Shown here: positions 9,101-17,807 of the stretch, piece after piece | How positions within the stretch are numbered: position 1 is the stretch's first letter | How the letters are laid out: every line of letters starts with the position of its first letter | DNA from: Heterotrichella gracilis | Lineage: Eukaryota > Sar > Xanthophyceae > Tribonematales > Xanthonemataceae | Assembly (NCBI GenBank): GCA_032358255.1 | Contig: JAULBX010008107.1 | Location: 1-64,000, forward strand | Length of the DNA: 64,000 nt | Direction of reading: 5' to 3' | Position numbers and translations under genes: made by a program | Notes under the pieces: model-generated | Database searches by the model: none | What the model was told of the DNA's origin: nothing | The model's input: only the letters and a program-made list of their open reading frames with translations

Positions 9101-9991
9101 ATGAATAAATCAAGTCTATTACTATTATCTGCACTTACCGCCTTCTCATTAAGCAGTTGTGGCGGTGGAGAAAAAGCTGATGATTCGGATTCAGCAGATT
9201 CTACAAAAACAGAAGCACCCGCTGCGGGTCCTGTTTCTGAAACATTTTTTCAAGTGCCTTCTCCTGGAGAGATGCTGACCTTTATTAAAATGGTTGGTGG
9301 TAAAAACAATAAGAATATTTCTTTTTTGAATTCTACCGCTAATGAAAAAAAATACACAGATGCTAAATCGAAAGCCTTAAATTTCGGTATCTATAGCTGT
9401 GATTTAAGTTACTGCAGTATTTTTGAAATTGGTTCTGAATCTTTAAAATATTTCAAAACGGTGAAAGTAATGGGTGACCAAATTGGTGTGTCTACTGCGA
9501 TCAAACCGGAAGTATTAAAACGTTTGGAAAGTAATATCAGTTCACCTGACTCTTTAGCGGTAATTACAGATGATGTTTATTTTTCTTCATTTGAAGCTCT
9601 GGAAGACAGCAAACAAGGTCCTACTTTAGCTTTAGTAGTTGCCGGAGGTTGGTTAGAAAGTATTTATATTGCTGTTAACCTGGCGAAATACGAAGCAAAT
9701 AGTCCGGTAGTAGAACGTTTAGCAGATCAAAAATACACGTTAGAGAACCTAATTGAGTTCTTAAAAAAGCACGAAGCCGATCCAAATGTAGCCTCGGTTA
9801 AAGTTGATTTTGACGGCTTGTTAGCTGAGTTTAATAAAATGGAAGAACAGGATGCAAAGGCACTGAAATCGAAAGATCCAAATGCGACTACCTTTTCAGG
9901 TGGTAAACAATTGGTAGTAACCGAAGCTGTTTATAACACCATTGTTGGGAAAATAAAATCAATTCGTAATTCTTACACCTTAACTAATTAA
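9101..9991 (+). CDS. Lipoprotein of unknown function
   Basis: A 296-residue exported lipoprotein. The signal peptide ends in the lipobox SLSSC (Cys20), followed by an acidic, Ser/Asp-rich tether (GGGEKADDSDSADS). The mature part begins at about residue 45 and is mostly helical by appearance, with VAGGWLESIYIAVNLAKYE at about 183-201 and two Cys near residue 100 (IYSCDLSYCSIFE). I do not recognise a named family. Related lipoproteins of similar length are widespread in Bacteroidota by my recollection, but I cannot confirm that here. It lies 18 bases after sucC and 10 bases before another exported unknown, so the last two are probably an envelope gene pair. Confidence 0.75.
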   Translation: MNKSSLLLLSALTAFSLSSCGGGEKADDSDSADSTKTEAPAAGPVSETFFQVPSPGEMLTFIKMVGGKNNKNISFLNSTANEKKYTDAKSKALNFGIYSCDLSYCSIFEIGSESLKYFKTVKVMGDQIGVSTAIKPEVLKRLESNISSPDSLAVITDDVYFSSFEALEDSKQGPTLALVVAGGWLESIYIAVNLAKYEANSPVVERLADQKYTLENLIEFLKKHEADPNVASVKVDFDGLLAEFNKMEEQDAKALKSKDPNATTFSGGKQLVVTEAVYNTIVGKIKSIRNSYTLTN

Positions 9992-10001
9992 TATTAAGAT
10001 C

Positions 10002-10487
10002 ATGAAATATTTCTTATCATTTATTATTACCATTGCTCTGAGCTCAGCACTATCTGCTCAATCGGGCGTTTGCGGTCAGTTTCACAGAAAATATTGTGTC
10101 TTCGAAGATTCGAAAGGTGCCGCCTGGCAATACAATGCACAAAGTAAAAGTGGTTTATTTAATCAGGGAATGGTTTCTAAATTACGTTGTGTGATTTACA
10201 AAGGCATGGATTACAGAATTTCTGTATGCTGCGAAACTCTTTTAGGAGAAAAAGTGAACTACAAAATTTTTGATGCGCGTACAAATGAAATGTTGTTTGA
10301 TAACAAAGCGGCTGAAGATGTTCAGACCTTTGAATTTCAAAGTGTAAGTACCCGTCAGTTAGTGATTGAAGTGGTAGTTCCACAAGGTGCTACTGAAAAA
10401 GACAAACACAAGTCAACAGAAGCTGCTTGCGTAGGATTATTGATCGAACACAAGATCACCGATAAACAAGGTTTCTCGAGCTACTAA
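10002..10487 (+). CDS. Small exported protein of unknown function
   Basis: A 161-residue protein with a signal peptide (about residues 1-20, ending LSAQS). The mature part contains five Cys (CGQFHRKYC at about 24-32, then LRC, CC and AAC), and beta-rich segments such as FEFQSVSTRQLVIEVVVP. This pattern suggests a small disulfide-stabilised beta-sandwich outside the cytoplasm. No named family is recognised. It is 10 bases downstream of the lipoprotein gene and is followed by a strong terminator, so the two form a unit. Confidence 0.7.
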   Translation: MKYFLSFIITIALSSALSAQSGVCGQFHRKYCVFEDSKGAAWQYNAQSKSGLFNQGMVSKLRCVIYKGMDYRISVCCETLLGEKVNYKIFDARTNEMLFDNKAAEDVQTFEFQSVSTRQLVIEVVVPQGATEKDKHKSTEAACVGLLIEHKITDKQGFSSY

Positions 10488-10507
10488 TCTTAATTCATTA
10501 AAATTTG

Positions 10508-10536
10508 AACCCAACCCTTTCGGTTGGGTTTTTTAT
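10508..10536 (+). terminator. Rho-independent terminator
   Basis: AACCCAACC and GGTTGGGTT form a perfect stem with a TTTC loop, followed by a T-rich tract, 20 bases after the stop codon of the small exported protein. Confidence 0.88.
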
Positions 10537-10537
10537 T

Positions 10538-10545
10538 TACTTTTG
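10538..10545 (+). promoter_or_regulatory. -7 promoter element of panB
   Basis: TACTTTTG matches TAnnTTTG and lies 19 bases before the panB ATG, immediately after the preceding terminator. The -33 region would overlap that hairpin and is not convincing. Confidence 0.5.
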
Positions 10546-10564
10546 TTTTTAAATACGTCGAATC

Positions 10565-11380
10565 ATGTCAGTTCATAAAGAAATAAAAAAGGTCACCACC
10601 AACACCTTGCTCGAAATGAAACGAAGAGGTGAAAAAATTGCCATGTTAACGGCCTATGATTATACCATGGCCAAGATCATTGACAGTTCGGGGGTGGATG
10701 TGATCTTAGTGGGAGACAGTGCCAGTAATGTGATGGCAGGACATGAAACTACTTTGCCAATCACCTTGAATGAAATGATCTACCATGCCAGCGGTGTGGT
10801 GAGAGCTTGTCAACGGGCTTTGGTGATCGTTGATCTGCCATTTGGATCTTATCAGGCCAATTCAAAGGAAGCCTTAATTTCAGCCATTCGAATCATGAAA
10901 GAAAGTGGGGCGCATGGGGTAAAGTTGGAAGGTGGCAGAGAATTAAAAGAAAGTATTGAACGGATCTTGACGGCCGGTATTCCGGTAATGGGACATCTGG
11001 GATTAACACCACAAAGTATTTATAAGTTTGGAACCTATTCAGTAAGAGCAAAAGAAGAAGTAGAAGCTGAACGTTTGATTGAAGACGCAAAATTACTCGA
11101 GCAATATGGTTGTTTTGCTTTGGTCTTAGAAAAGATTCCGGCAGCATTGGCACAAAAAGTAGCTGAGAGTATTTCTATTCCGGTAATAGGAATAGGCGCC
11201 GGTGGAGGTGTTGATGGTCAAGTACTCGTAACACATGATATGTTAGGCATGAACCATGAGTTCAGTCCACGTTTTTTAAGAAGATATTTGAATTTGTACG
11301 AAAGTATGGGAAATGCCTTTAAGTCATACATCAGCGATGTAAAAAGCAAAGATTTTCCAAACTCAAAGGAGCAATACTGA
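10565..11380 (+). CDS. panB: 3-methyl-2-oxobutanoate hydroxymethyltransferase
   Basis: A 271-residue enzyme of pantothenate (coenzyme A) synthesis that transfers a hydroxymethyl group from methylene-tetrahydrofolate to 2-oxoisovalerate, forming ketopantoate. Family signatures are [11 protein letters not shown] (about 27-37), the metal-binding [12 protein letters not shown] (about 53-64), VKLEGG (about 119-124), [10 protein letters not shown] (about 140-149) and [15 protein letters not shown] (about 207-221). Length is normal. It is transcribed alone from its own TACTTTTG promoter and converges with the Omp28-like gene, with only one base between the two stop codons. Other pan genes are not in the window. 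Confidence 0.97.
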   Translation: MSVHKEIKKVTTNTLLEMKRRGEKIAMLTAYDYTMAKIIDSSGVDVILVGDSASNVMAGHETTLPITLNEMIYHASGVVRACQRALVIVDLPFGSYQANSKEALISAIRIMKESGAHGVKLEGGRELKESIERILTAGIPVMGHLGLTPQSIYKFGTYSVRAKEEVEAERLIEDAKLLEQYGCFALVLEKIPAALAQKVAESISIPVIGIGAGGGVDGQVLVTHDMLGMNHEFSPRFLRRYLNLYESMGNAFKSYISDVKSKDFPNSKEQY

Positions 11381-11381
11381 T

Positions 11382-12311
11382 CTAGCGAATTTTTACTTTT
11401 TCAACCTGAAGTACTTCGTAGGTTATTACATCGTAAACAAAGGCCACAACACTGATGTGCCTGTCGTTTAAACAAACGGAAGGATATGGTTCTTTTTTGA
11501 AAAAACATTTTTCAACTAAAAAACATTCGTATTTTTTACTTACCGTATCACTGGCTGCAATTGGCGCTGCCTTGGCCAATTCACCCCAGGTTCCGTTGAT
11601 GGATCCAACCACAATGTGATCAAAGCTATAGTTTAATCTACGAATCGGATCTTCCGGATCCATTGTAGCACCTGCCGGTGGTTTGCTATCGTATTGATCA
11701 GAAACAATACTGTCTTGAATTAGGATAACCTGAAGGTTAGTATTATTAGGCCAGGCACTTTTAAATGTTGTTTTGGCTTTTATGGTAAGGTATCTGGTGT
11801 TTTTATCGTATTGCGTTACCAGATCAATTTGTGCTGTTTGAGGTTGGTTTAAAGCCGGGGGGACCAAACTCGGCCAAGCAGAATGATTTTGAGCGAAAGG
11901 CGTTTTTCTATTCACACCACCTTTTGGTAGGCCGGCATTTGACATGCCTAAAAAATTATCCCATGCGGTTGAGGCTTCATTTCTGAAATCTTCTTTAAAA
12001 GTGGTATCTGTTTTAGGCTTGGCAAAGGTGTTGCTCACATGATTGGCGATGACAACAATGCTACTTCCGTATGTAGCAATCAGGTTCTCAGCTGTTTCTG
12101 CCGCTCGTGGACAATTAGGGCAGGTGTGGCCGGTATAATCTTCCAATAAAACCTTGCGATAATTACTTTTCCCTATGTTTGTTTTTACGATTTGTGTAAG
12201 GGTGTCAATACATCCGGTAATACCGGGCGCTTTTTGCAAAGGGGTTTCAATTTTATCACAACTGCTAAACCAAACCGCGAAGAGTAGGATGATGGAAATG
12301 TGTTTTTTCAT
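11382..12311 (-). CDS. Omp28-related outer membrane lipoprotein with thioredoxin-like Cys pair
   Basis: A 309-residue exported protein. The signal ends in a lipobox-like FSSC (Cys18). The segment LLEDYTGHTCPNCPRAAE (about residues 55-72) has a CPNC pair in a thioredoxin-like context, as in the Omp28 family of Bacteroidota. The C-terminal half is beta-rich and includes conserved-looking Gly/Pro turns. It is the last gene of a three-gene minus-strand unit with the barrel protein (11 bases upstream) and TlpA. The CPNC pair suggests disulfide chemistry or binding in the cell envelope, but the biochemical role of Omp28 relatives is not established. Confidence 0.8.
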   Translation of the reverse strand: MKKHISIILLFAVWFSSCDKIETPLQKAPGITGCIDTLTQIVKTNIGKSNYRKVLLEDYTGHTCPNCPRAAETAENLIATYGSSIVVIANHVSNTFAKPKTDTTFKEDFRNEASTAWDNFLGMSNAGLPKGGVNRKTPFAQNHSAWPSLVPPALNQPQTAQIDLVTQYDKNTRYLTIKAKTTFKSAWPNNTNLQVILIQDSIVSDQYDSKPPAGATMDPEDPIRRLNYSFDHIVVGSINGTWGELAKAAPIAASDTVSKKYECFLVEKCFFKKEPYPSVCLNDRHISVVAFVYDVITYEVLQVEKVKIR

Positions 12312-12322
12312 GAGGTTGTTTT

Positions 12323-14023
12323 TTAAAAGCTACTGGTAACAGACAATGAAACTCCGTTTGAGGCAGGTACAGTTCTGCAAACTCCGCCTACACAAAAAAT
12401 TCCGGCACTTTGTTTACCATAACTGATGGCTATTCGAGTAGCTTCTTTGTTATACCCGAAGGTACCTAAATAATAGTGAATTTGAGCCGCTTTATCCGGA
12501 TTCCCATAATTGTACTGATCAAAAATGGCAAAAAACCAATTACTGGTAGGTGTCCACTCGATCATGGCGGTTGCCCAGGAGCCTTTACCAACTAAATTAG
12601 AGTTAGTTACCATATCAGGTAACTTAGTAAACAAACCCTGCACTTCAAAACGAATGGACGAAGTTGGTTTGTATTTGTGAGTTATATCGATCACAAAAAT
12701 ATTGTCCTCTAAGTTATCAAAGCCCTCTGCTTCAGAACCAAATTGCACAATGTTTCGGTTGTAAAACTGATTGGCATACACAAAGGTTCCTTTCCATTTT
12801 TTACTAAATTTTTTATTGACCTCTACCACAAAATCGTGGTAATATAAAGCACCTACTTCATTGTAATAGGTTTTGTAAAAGGTCATGGCTGTTGTTGAAT
12901 CTCCAACGGGATGCTGGACCAATCCATAGGCCTGTGAATAGTTTACAGACACCTCTGTTCCGTATTTACCCCCAAGAGCTGTTCCTTTTTTAAACTTGTA
13001 TTGTACCTCGGCTAACATGCCAATCTCCCCGTTTAATTGAGTCGCATATGGATTCAACGCTAACAAAACATAGGTATGTTGTTTGGTGGTAGCCGGTAAA
13101 TAATTGATGAGTAAATTTTGTAGACTTTCATTGCGATCACTGCGGTAACTCATGTTGTCGATGCGTTTCCCTTGAAATAAAAAGGATAAACCATCAATGG
13201 CATAAGACACCGAGGAGAAAAGAGCGTCTCCAAATTTGTAGGAGAATTTATTATCGAGAGACGGGTCATTTATTTTATAAGCGTATTCGGTTAAAAAATT
13301 AAAGCCTCCGTTAATGATGTTTATTCGTCCACCGTAGTTGGCTACGTTTTGAGGTAAATTTAAATTCGGATCCTGATCGATCTGATATTTACTCACAAAA
13401 CTACCACCTACAATAACCCTGGTTTTCTTTTTACCTAAAGTGGAATCAAAAAGCTCATTAATATTTATTTCCCCGTCTATACCACGAACGATACCTTGAC
13501 CTACAGTGAAAAAATAACGTTGTTTACCAATCACTCCTTTTAAGGTGACACCTTTCATGGGAGAAGAAATCAAACGAGCGCCGTCAATGGAATTATCATA
13601 GAGTAAACCCGGTTCCCAATAGGTTCTTAAGGTTAATCCGCTGCCGAATTGTTCGTAAAAATTTCCAACGGTAACGTCCATTAATTCGGTGCTGTAACGG
13701 GCAAAACGGTTTACAATGCCTTGGCCTTTGTATCTGGTATCAAAACCCTGTCGAACATCGTTATACGCTTCATAACGCACGCCGGCAGAGAATTTTCCTT
13801 TAGTGTAATTGATATTTCCAAACACGTTGGACAATAATTTTTCAGGAACTTCCGGCGCCCCAATGAGTGAATCGGCTTGATAATATTGGGCATCAATTTG
13901 AAAATTGCCATGAACAGAACCATAATCCGGTTTTGTTTCTTCCTGCGCCCGGGCGGTGAATAAACTAATGGATAAAATTAAAAATAAGACCGACTTAATC
14001 ACATTCTCCCGAAACTGCATCAT
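12323..14023 (-). CDS. Outer membrane beta-barrel protein (DUF6029-like)
   Basis: A 566-residue exported protein. A signal peptide covers about residues 1-26 (ending FTARAQ). The mature part consists of alternating amphipathic strands rich in Tyr, Phe, Gly and Asn, and the chain ends in SLSVTSSF, a C-terminal Phe as in outer membrane barrels. I believe it belongs to the Bacteroidota family called DUF6029, but that name rests on overall look and gene context. It sits between TlpA (6 bases upstream) and the Omp28-like gene (11 bases downstream). The segment FCVGGVC near residue 545 adds a Cys pair close to the end, in keeping with the thiol theme of the unit. Confidence 0.72.
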   Translation of the reverse strand: MMQFRENVIKSVLFLILSISLFTARAQEETKPDYGSVHGNFQIDAQYYQADSLIGAPEVPEKLLSNVFGNINYTKGKFSAGVRYEAYNDVRQGFDTRYKGQGIVNRFARYSTELMDVTVGNFYEQFGSGLTLRTYWEPGLLYDNSIDGARLISSPMKGVTLKGVIGKQRYFFTVGQGIVRGIDGEININELFDSTLGKKKTRVIVGGSFVSKYQIDQDPNLNLPQNVANYGGRINIINGGFNFLTEYAYKINDPSLDNKFSYKFGDALFSSVSYAIDGLSFLFQGKRIDNMSYRSDRNESLQNLLINYLPATTKQHTYVLLALNPYATQLNGEIGMLAEVQYKFKKGTALGGKYGTEVSVNYSQAYGLVQHPVGDSTTAMTFYKTYYNEVGALYYHDFVVEVNKKFSKKWKGTFVYANQFYNRNIVQFGSEAEGFDNLEDNIFVIDITHKYKPTSSIRFEVQGLFTKLPDMVTNSNLVGKGSWATAMIEWTPTSNWFFAIFDQYNYGNPDKAAQIHYYLGTFGYNKEATRIAISYGKQSAGIFCVGGVCRTVPASNGVSLSVTSSF

Positions 14024-14029
14024 CTCTAA

Positions 14030-14545
14030 TTAGTGTTTTAATTTTTCGCCGTTGGCTAAGGCTTTCACATTCTCATATAATTTTTCTTCGTCGCCTTCAG
14101 CATATGAATTATGACTCCACACAATTTTACCATTTCCATCCACTAAAAAGGTATGTGGCACATTGTTCACATTCATGGCGCGTTTAAATTCCTGGTTTTC
14201 GTCCAAATACACCTCGTATTCCCAACCTTTGGTTTTTACGTCGGTTACCACTTTTCCGGAGGTGCGCACATCATCAATGGAGATAGCTATCAATTTTACA
14301 CCGGTTTCTTTTTTCCAATCCGAATAGTTTTCGGCAATGGCGTCCAGTTCTTTTTTACACGGTTTGCACCAGGTAGCCCAAAAGGAGATAATAATGGGTT
14401 TACCGTTATTACTAAAGGTGTTAGAGTTGATCTTGGTGCCATCTAAATTTTTTAAGGTAGCAGAAGGAATTTTGTCACCATCACCATTTAAGGTAATGAA
14501 TGAGAAAAGCGAAAAGGCCAAAAGGCTAAGAGCTAGTTTTTTCAT
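14030..14545 (-). CDS. TlpA-family thiol:disulfide oxidoreductase
   Basis: A 171-residue thioredoxin-fold protein exported to the periplasm. The start chosen at 14545 gives the signal peptide MKKLALSLLAFSLFSFITLN; an in-frame upstream ATG at 14605 would place 20 non-signal-like residues before it. The active site WATWCKPC is at about residues 56-63, and the cis-Pro region VNNVPHTFLVDGNGKIV at about 123-139 completes the redox fold. It is the first gene of a unit with an outer membrane barrel and an Omp28-like CPNC protein. It probably keeps a partner protein thiol reduced. No cytochrome c maturation genes are nearby. Confidence 0.9.
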   Translation of the reverse strand: MKKLALSLLAFSLFSFITLNGDGDKIPSATLKNLDGTKINSNTFSNNGKPIIISFWATWCKPCKKELDAIAENYSDWKKETGVKLIAISIDDVRTSGKVVTDVKTKGWEYEVYLDENQEFKRAMNVNNVPHTFLVDGNGKIVWSHNSYAEGDEEKLYENVKALANGEKLKH

Positions 14546-14718
14546 GGTGTTTTTTTGTTTGATAATGAATTGATTTAAAACAGTTATTACGGCCTCAAAG
14601 TCCAATTATCAGGCCACAATTATAATAAAAAAAACGCTATTAATCTCTTAACATTTTTTAGGTGGACGGTTTTTTTCGATAAATGCGCTATTGGAATCTG
14701 AAACCCACAATAATTCCC

Positions 14719-14726
14719 TAATTTTG
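14719..14726 (+). promoter_or_regulatory. -7 promoter element of hemL
   Basis: TAATTTTG matches TAnnTTTG and ends 10 bases before the hemL ATG, predicting a very short leader. The -33 region is unclear. Confidence 0.45.
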
Positions 14727-14736
14727 CGCAAATTAT

Positions 14737-16020
14737 ATGGTAAGGGACAAATCGGCAGCGCTTTTTGAGAAAGCGAAAAATTATTTTCCGGGCGGAGTGA
14801 ATTCACCGGTGAGGGCATTTAAAAGTGTGGGCGGCGTGCCCTTGTTTATTGAAAAAGGCAAAGGTTCTCATATTTGGGATGCCGATGGCAATGAATTCAT
14901 CGATTATTGTTGCAGCTGGGGTCCATTAATTCTTGGCCACGCCAATGATTTTGTGTTAAATGCAGTGGATAGAACCATGCGCAATGGCACTTCTTTTGGA
15001 GCGCCCACTCAATTGGAGAACGAATTGGCGGAACTCATTTTATCTAACAATAAGTTCATTCAAAAAATACGTTTTGTAAGCAGTGGTACCGAAGCGGTGA
15101 TGAGCGCCATTCGTTTAGCCAGAGGGTTTACCAAACGCAACAAAATATTAAAGTTCGAAGGCTGTTACCATGGGCATGTAGATTCCTTATTGGTTAAGGC
15201 CGGAAGTGGTTTGGTGACTTTTGGAAATTCGAGTAGTGCCGGGGTGCCTGAAAGTTTTGTGAACGAAACCATCACAGTGCCATTAAACAATAAAGAAGGC
15301 GTAAAAGAAGCCTTCTTAAAATACAAAGATGAAATTGCCTGTGTTATTATTGAACCGGTTCCGGCCAACAATGGTTTGCTTTTACAAGGCAAAGAATTTT
15401 TAGAATTTTTACGCGAGATCTGCAGCGATAACAAAACACTTTTAATTTTTGATGAGGTGATCAGTGGTTTTCGCATGAGTTTTTGTGGGGCTGCCGGTTT
15501 ATACAACATTCAACCTGATATTATTACTTACGGAAAAATAATCGGCGGTGGTTTTCCGGTTGGGGCTTACGGAGCCAGTAAAGAGATCATGAGCTGTGTA
15601 TCGCCCGATGGTCCTGTTTACCAGGCAGGCACCTTAAGTGGAAATCCTGTTGCCATGACAGCGGGCATAGCTCAATTGAGCGCCTGTTTAGTGCCGGGCT
15701 TTTATGAAGAACTCGAAAAAAAGACCAACTATTTGGTGAATGGGATCAATAAAATAAATCCTTTTCCATTATTTAAGATCTTTCATTTGGGATCTATTTT
15801 CTGGATCGCCTTCACCAAAGAAACTTCTATCAACACGGCCGATGGCATTGATCCAAACAGCATGAACTATTTCCGCACCTTGCACCATAGTTTGCTGGAA
15901 CAAGGCGTGTACCTCGGTCCGAGTGGTTATGAAGTTGGATTTATTAGTTCCGCACATAGTTATGAAGATCTTGACAAAACCATTAAGTCTTTCGAAACCA
16001 GTTTAAAAACTTTAATTTAA
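14737..16020 (+). CDS. hemL: Glutamate-1-semialdehyde 2,1-aminomutase
   Basis: A 427-residue PLP enzyme that converts glutamate-1-semialdehyde to 5-aminolevulinate in tetrapyrrole synthesis. Diagnostic segments are [17 protein letters not shown] (about 18-34), [17 protein letters not shown] (about 114-130), the DEV motif (about 240-243) and the PLP lysine in [16 protein letters not shown] (about 264-279). Length is normal for the family. It lies 28 bases upstream of pgk, which has its own promoter-like element in the gap, so the two may be only partly coupled. Confidence 0.97.
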   Translation: MVRDKSAALFEKAKNYFPGGVNSPVRAFKSVGGVPLFIEKGKGSHIWDADGNEFIDYCCSWGPLILGHANDFVLNAVDRTMRNGTSFGAPTQLENELAELILSNNKFIQKIRFVSSGTEAVMSAIRLARGFTKRNKILKFEGCYHGHVDSLLVKAGSGLVTFGNSSSAGVPESFVNETITVPLNNKEGVKEAFLKYKDEIACVIIEPVPANNGLLLQGKEFLEFLREICSDNKTLLIFDEVISGFRMSFCGAAGLYNIQPDIITYGKIIGGGFPVGAYGASKEIMSCVSPDGPVYQAGTLSGNPVAMTAGIAQLSACLVPGFYEELEKKTNYLVNGINKINPFPLFKIFHLGSIFWIAFTKETSINTADGIDPNSMNYFRTLHHSLLEQGVYLGPSGYEVGFISSAHSYEDLDKTIKSFETSLKTLI

Positions 16021-16036
16021 TCTAATTTCAATTATA

Positions 16037-16044
16037 TATTTTTG
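16037..16044 (+). promoter_or_regulatory. -7 promoter element immediately before pgk
   Basis: TATTTTTG matches TAnnTTTG and ends only 4 bases before the first ATG. Transcription would start at or next to the start codon, giving a leaderless message. No good -33 box is present, so the element could be chance. Confidence 0.35.
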
Positions 16045-16048
16045 TAAG

Positions 16049-17245
16049 ATGATGAAAACAGTTGACTCTCTAAATTTTGCCGGTAAACGCGCCGTGATTC
16101 GTGTTGATTTTAATGTGCCTTTGAATGATGCTTTTGAAGTCACTGACAGTACCCGTATTCGTGCAGCTATTCCAACCTTAAAAAAGATCCTGAAAGACGG
16201 TGGAAGCATTGTGTTAATGAGCCATTTGGGTCGTCCAAAAGAAGGTCCGACTAACAAATATTCTTTAAAACACATTGTGGCAGAAGTGAGCAAACAATTA
16301 GGTGTGCCGGTTCAGTTTGCTGATGATTGTATCAGTGCAGACGCTTTTGCTAAATCAGCAGCTTTAAAAAGTGGTGAGGTGTTGTTATTAGAAAATTTAC
16401 GTTTTTACAAAGAGGAAGAAAAAGGGGATGAAGCCTTTGCGCAGAAATTAAGTAAACACGGACAGATATATGTGAATGACGCTTTTGGCACGGCACACCG
16501 CGCACACGCCTCAACAGCGGTGATCGCTAAATATTTCGCAACAGATTCAAAATGTTTTGGATTTGTGATGGCAGGTGAAGTAGCCAGCATTAACAAGGTA
16601 CTGAACGATACACAAAAACCATTTACTGCCATTATAGGAGGCGCAAAAGTGAGTGATAAAATTTTGATCATTGAGCAATTGATGGATAAAGCCGATAATA
16701 TTTTGATTGGCGGAGGAATGGCTTTTACTTTTATTAAAGCCTTAGGCGGACAAATTGGAAAATCACTGTGTGAAGATGACCGTTTAGATATTGCGAAAAA
16801 TTTAATCGGAAAAGCAAAAGTAAAAGGCGTGAATTTATGTATTCCGGTGGATGCGGTGATCGCTGATAATTTTTCGAATGAGGCGAATACCCAAGAAGTT
16901 CAGATCGATCAGATCCCTGATGGCTGGATGGGTTTAGATACCGGTAAAAAAACAAGAGAATTATTTGGGGCCATCATCAAACAATCAAAAACCATTTTAT
17001 GGAATGGTCCGATGGGTGTGTTTGAAATGAGCAAATTTGAAGAAGGCACCAAACAAGCGGCTTATGATATTGTGGAAGCGACAAAGGGCGGAGCTTTTAG
17101 TTTAATTGGCGGCGGCGACAGTGTGGCGGCCATTAACAAATATCACTTATCAGATAAAGTAAGTTATGTGAGTACCGGTGGCGGCGCTTTGTTAGAATAT
17201 ATTGAAAATGGCACCTTGCCGGGAGTAAAAGCAATTGAAGGATAA
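16049..17245 (+). CDS. pgk: Phosphoglycerate kinase
   Basis: A 398-residue glycolytic enzyme that transfers phosphate between 1,3-bisphosphoglycerate and ADP. Signatures are RVDFNVPL (about 19-26), the substrate-binding SHLGRPKEG (about 58-66), [13 protein letters not shown] (about 115-127), [13 protein letters not shown] (about 143-155) and the C-terminal nucleotide loop GGGDSVAAI (about 352-360). Two ATG codons occur in tandem at 16049 and 16052; either could be used. ispF follows after 14 bases on the same strand and is likely cotranscribed. Confidence 0.97.
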   Translation: MMKTVDSLNFAGKRAVIRVDFNVPLNDAFEVTDSTRIRAAIPTLKKILKDGGSIVLMSHLGRPKEGPTNKYSLKHIVAEVSKQLGVPVQFADDCISADAFAKSAALKSGEVLLLENLRFYKEEEKGDEAFAQKLSKHGQIYVNDAFGTAHRAHASTAVIAKYFATDSKCFGFVMAGEVASINKVLNDTQKPFTAIIGGAKVSDKILIIEQLMDKADNILIGGGMAFTFIKALGGQIGKSLCEDDRLDIAKNLIGKAKVKGVNLCIPVDAVIADNFSNEANTQEVQIDQIPDGWMGLDTGKKTRELFGAIIKQSKTILWNGPMGVFEMSKFEEGTKQAAYDIVEATKGGAFSLIGGGDSVAAINKYHLSDKVSYVSTGGGALLEYIENGTLPGVKAIEG

Positions 17246-17259
17246 TTCAAACAATTAAT

Positions 17260-17742
17260 ATGGTAAATATTCGCGTAGGTTTTGGTTTTGATGTGCATCC
17301 TTTAGGAGAGGAACGCGAATTGTGGCTGGGTGGAATTAAATTAGAATTTGACAAAGGCTGTGTGGGACACAGTGACGCGGATGTATTGTTACATGCCATT
17401 TGCGATGCCTTATTAGGTGCCGCGAACTTAAGAGATATTGGTTTTCATTTTCCAAATACTGATGAACGTTTTAGAGGGGCAGACAGTAAATTGCTTTTAA
17501 AAGAAGTGATGAATTTATTGAAACAAAACAATTACGCTGTTGGAAACATTGATGCTACTTTAAGTTTAGAAGCTCCAAAGATCAATCCTCATATTTCTGC
17601 CATGCAAAAAATTCTGGCACCTATTTTAGAAGTTAGCGAAAATGACATTTCTATTAAGGCCACCACCAATGAAAAATTGGGATACGTGGGTAGAGGAGAA
17701 GGCGTAAATGCCTATGCGGTGGCATTGATCTATAAAAAGTAA
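17260..17742 (+). CDS. ispF: 2-C-methyl-D-erythritol 2,4-cyclodiphosphate synthase
   Basis: A 160-residue enzyme of the non-mevalonate isoprenoid route that cyclises CDP-methylerythritol phosphate with loss of CMP. The metal-binding GFDVHPL (about 8-14) and GHSDADVLLHAICDALLGA (about 37-55) are the family signatures, with DIGFHFPNTD (about 60-69) and the C-terminal KATTNEKLGYVGRGEG (about 136-151). Length is standard. It is expressed with pgk by position. The gap to the next gene (65 bases) holds an A/T-only inverted repeat but no clear terminator. Confidence 0.97.
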   Translation: MVNIRVGFGFDVHPLGEERELWLGGIKLEFDKGCVGHSDADVLLHAICDALLGAANLRDIGFHFPNTDERFRGADSKLLLKEVMNLLKQNNYAVGNIDATLSLEAPKINPHISAMQKILAPILEVSENDISIKATTNEKLGYVGRGEGVNAYAVALIYKK

Positions 17743-17807
17743 ACGCTTCTTCCGGATGCCCAACATTGATTCTTAAAAAATTAATTTATTTTTATTAATT
17801 TTAAAAG

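Noticed and set aside
9101-10487. The two exported unknowns as T9SS cargo
   Set aside because: Neither has a type A or type B C-terminal sorting signal.
17765-17807. Terminator between ispF and the PHP gene
   Set aside because: The inverted repeat is made only of A and T and is followed directly by a gene on the same strand.
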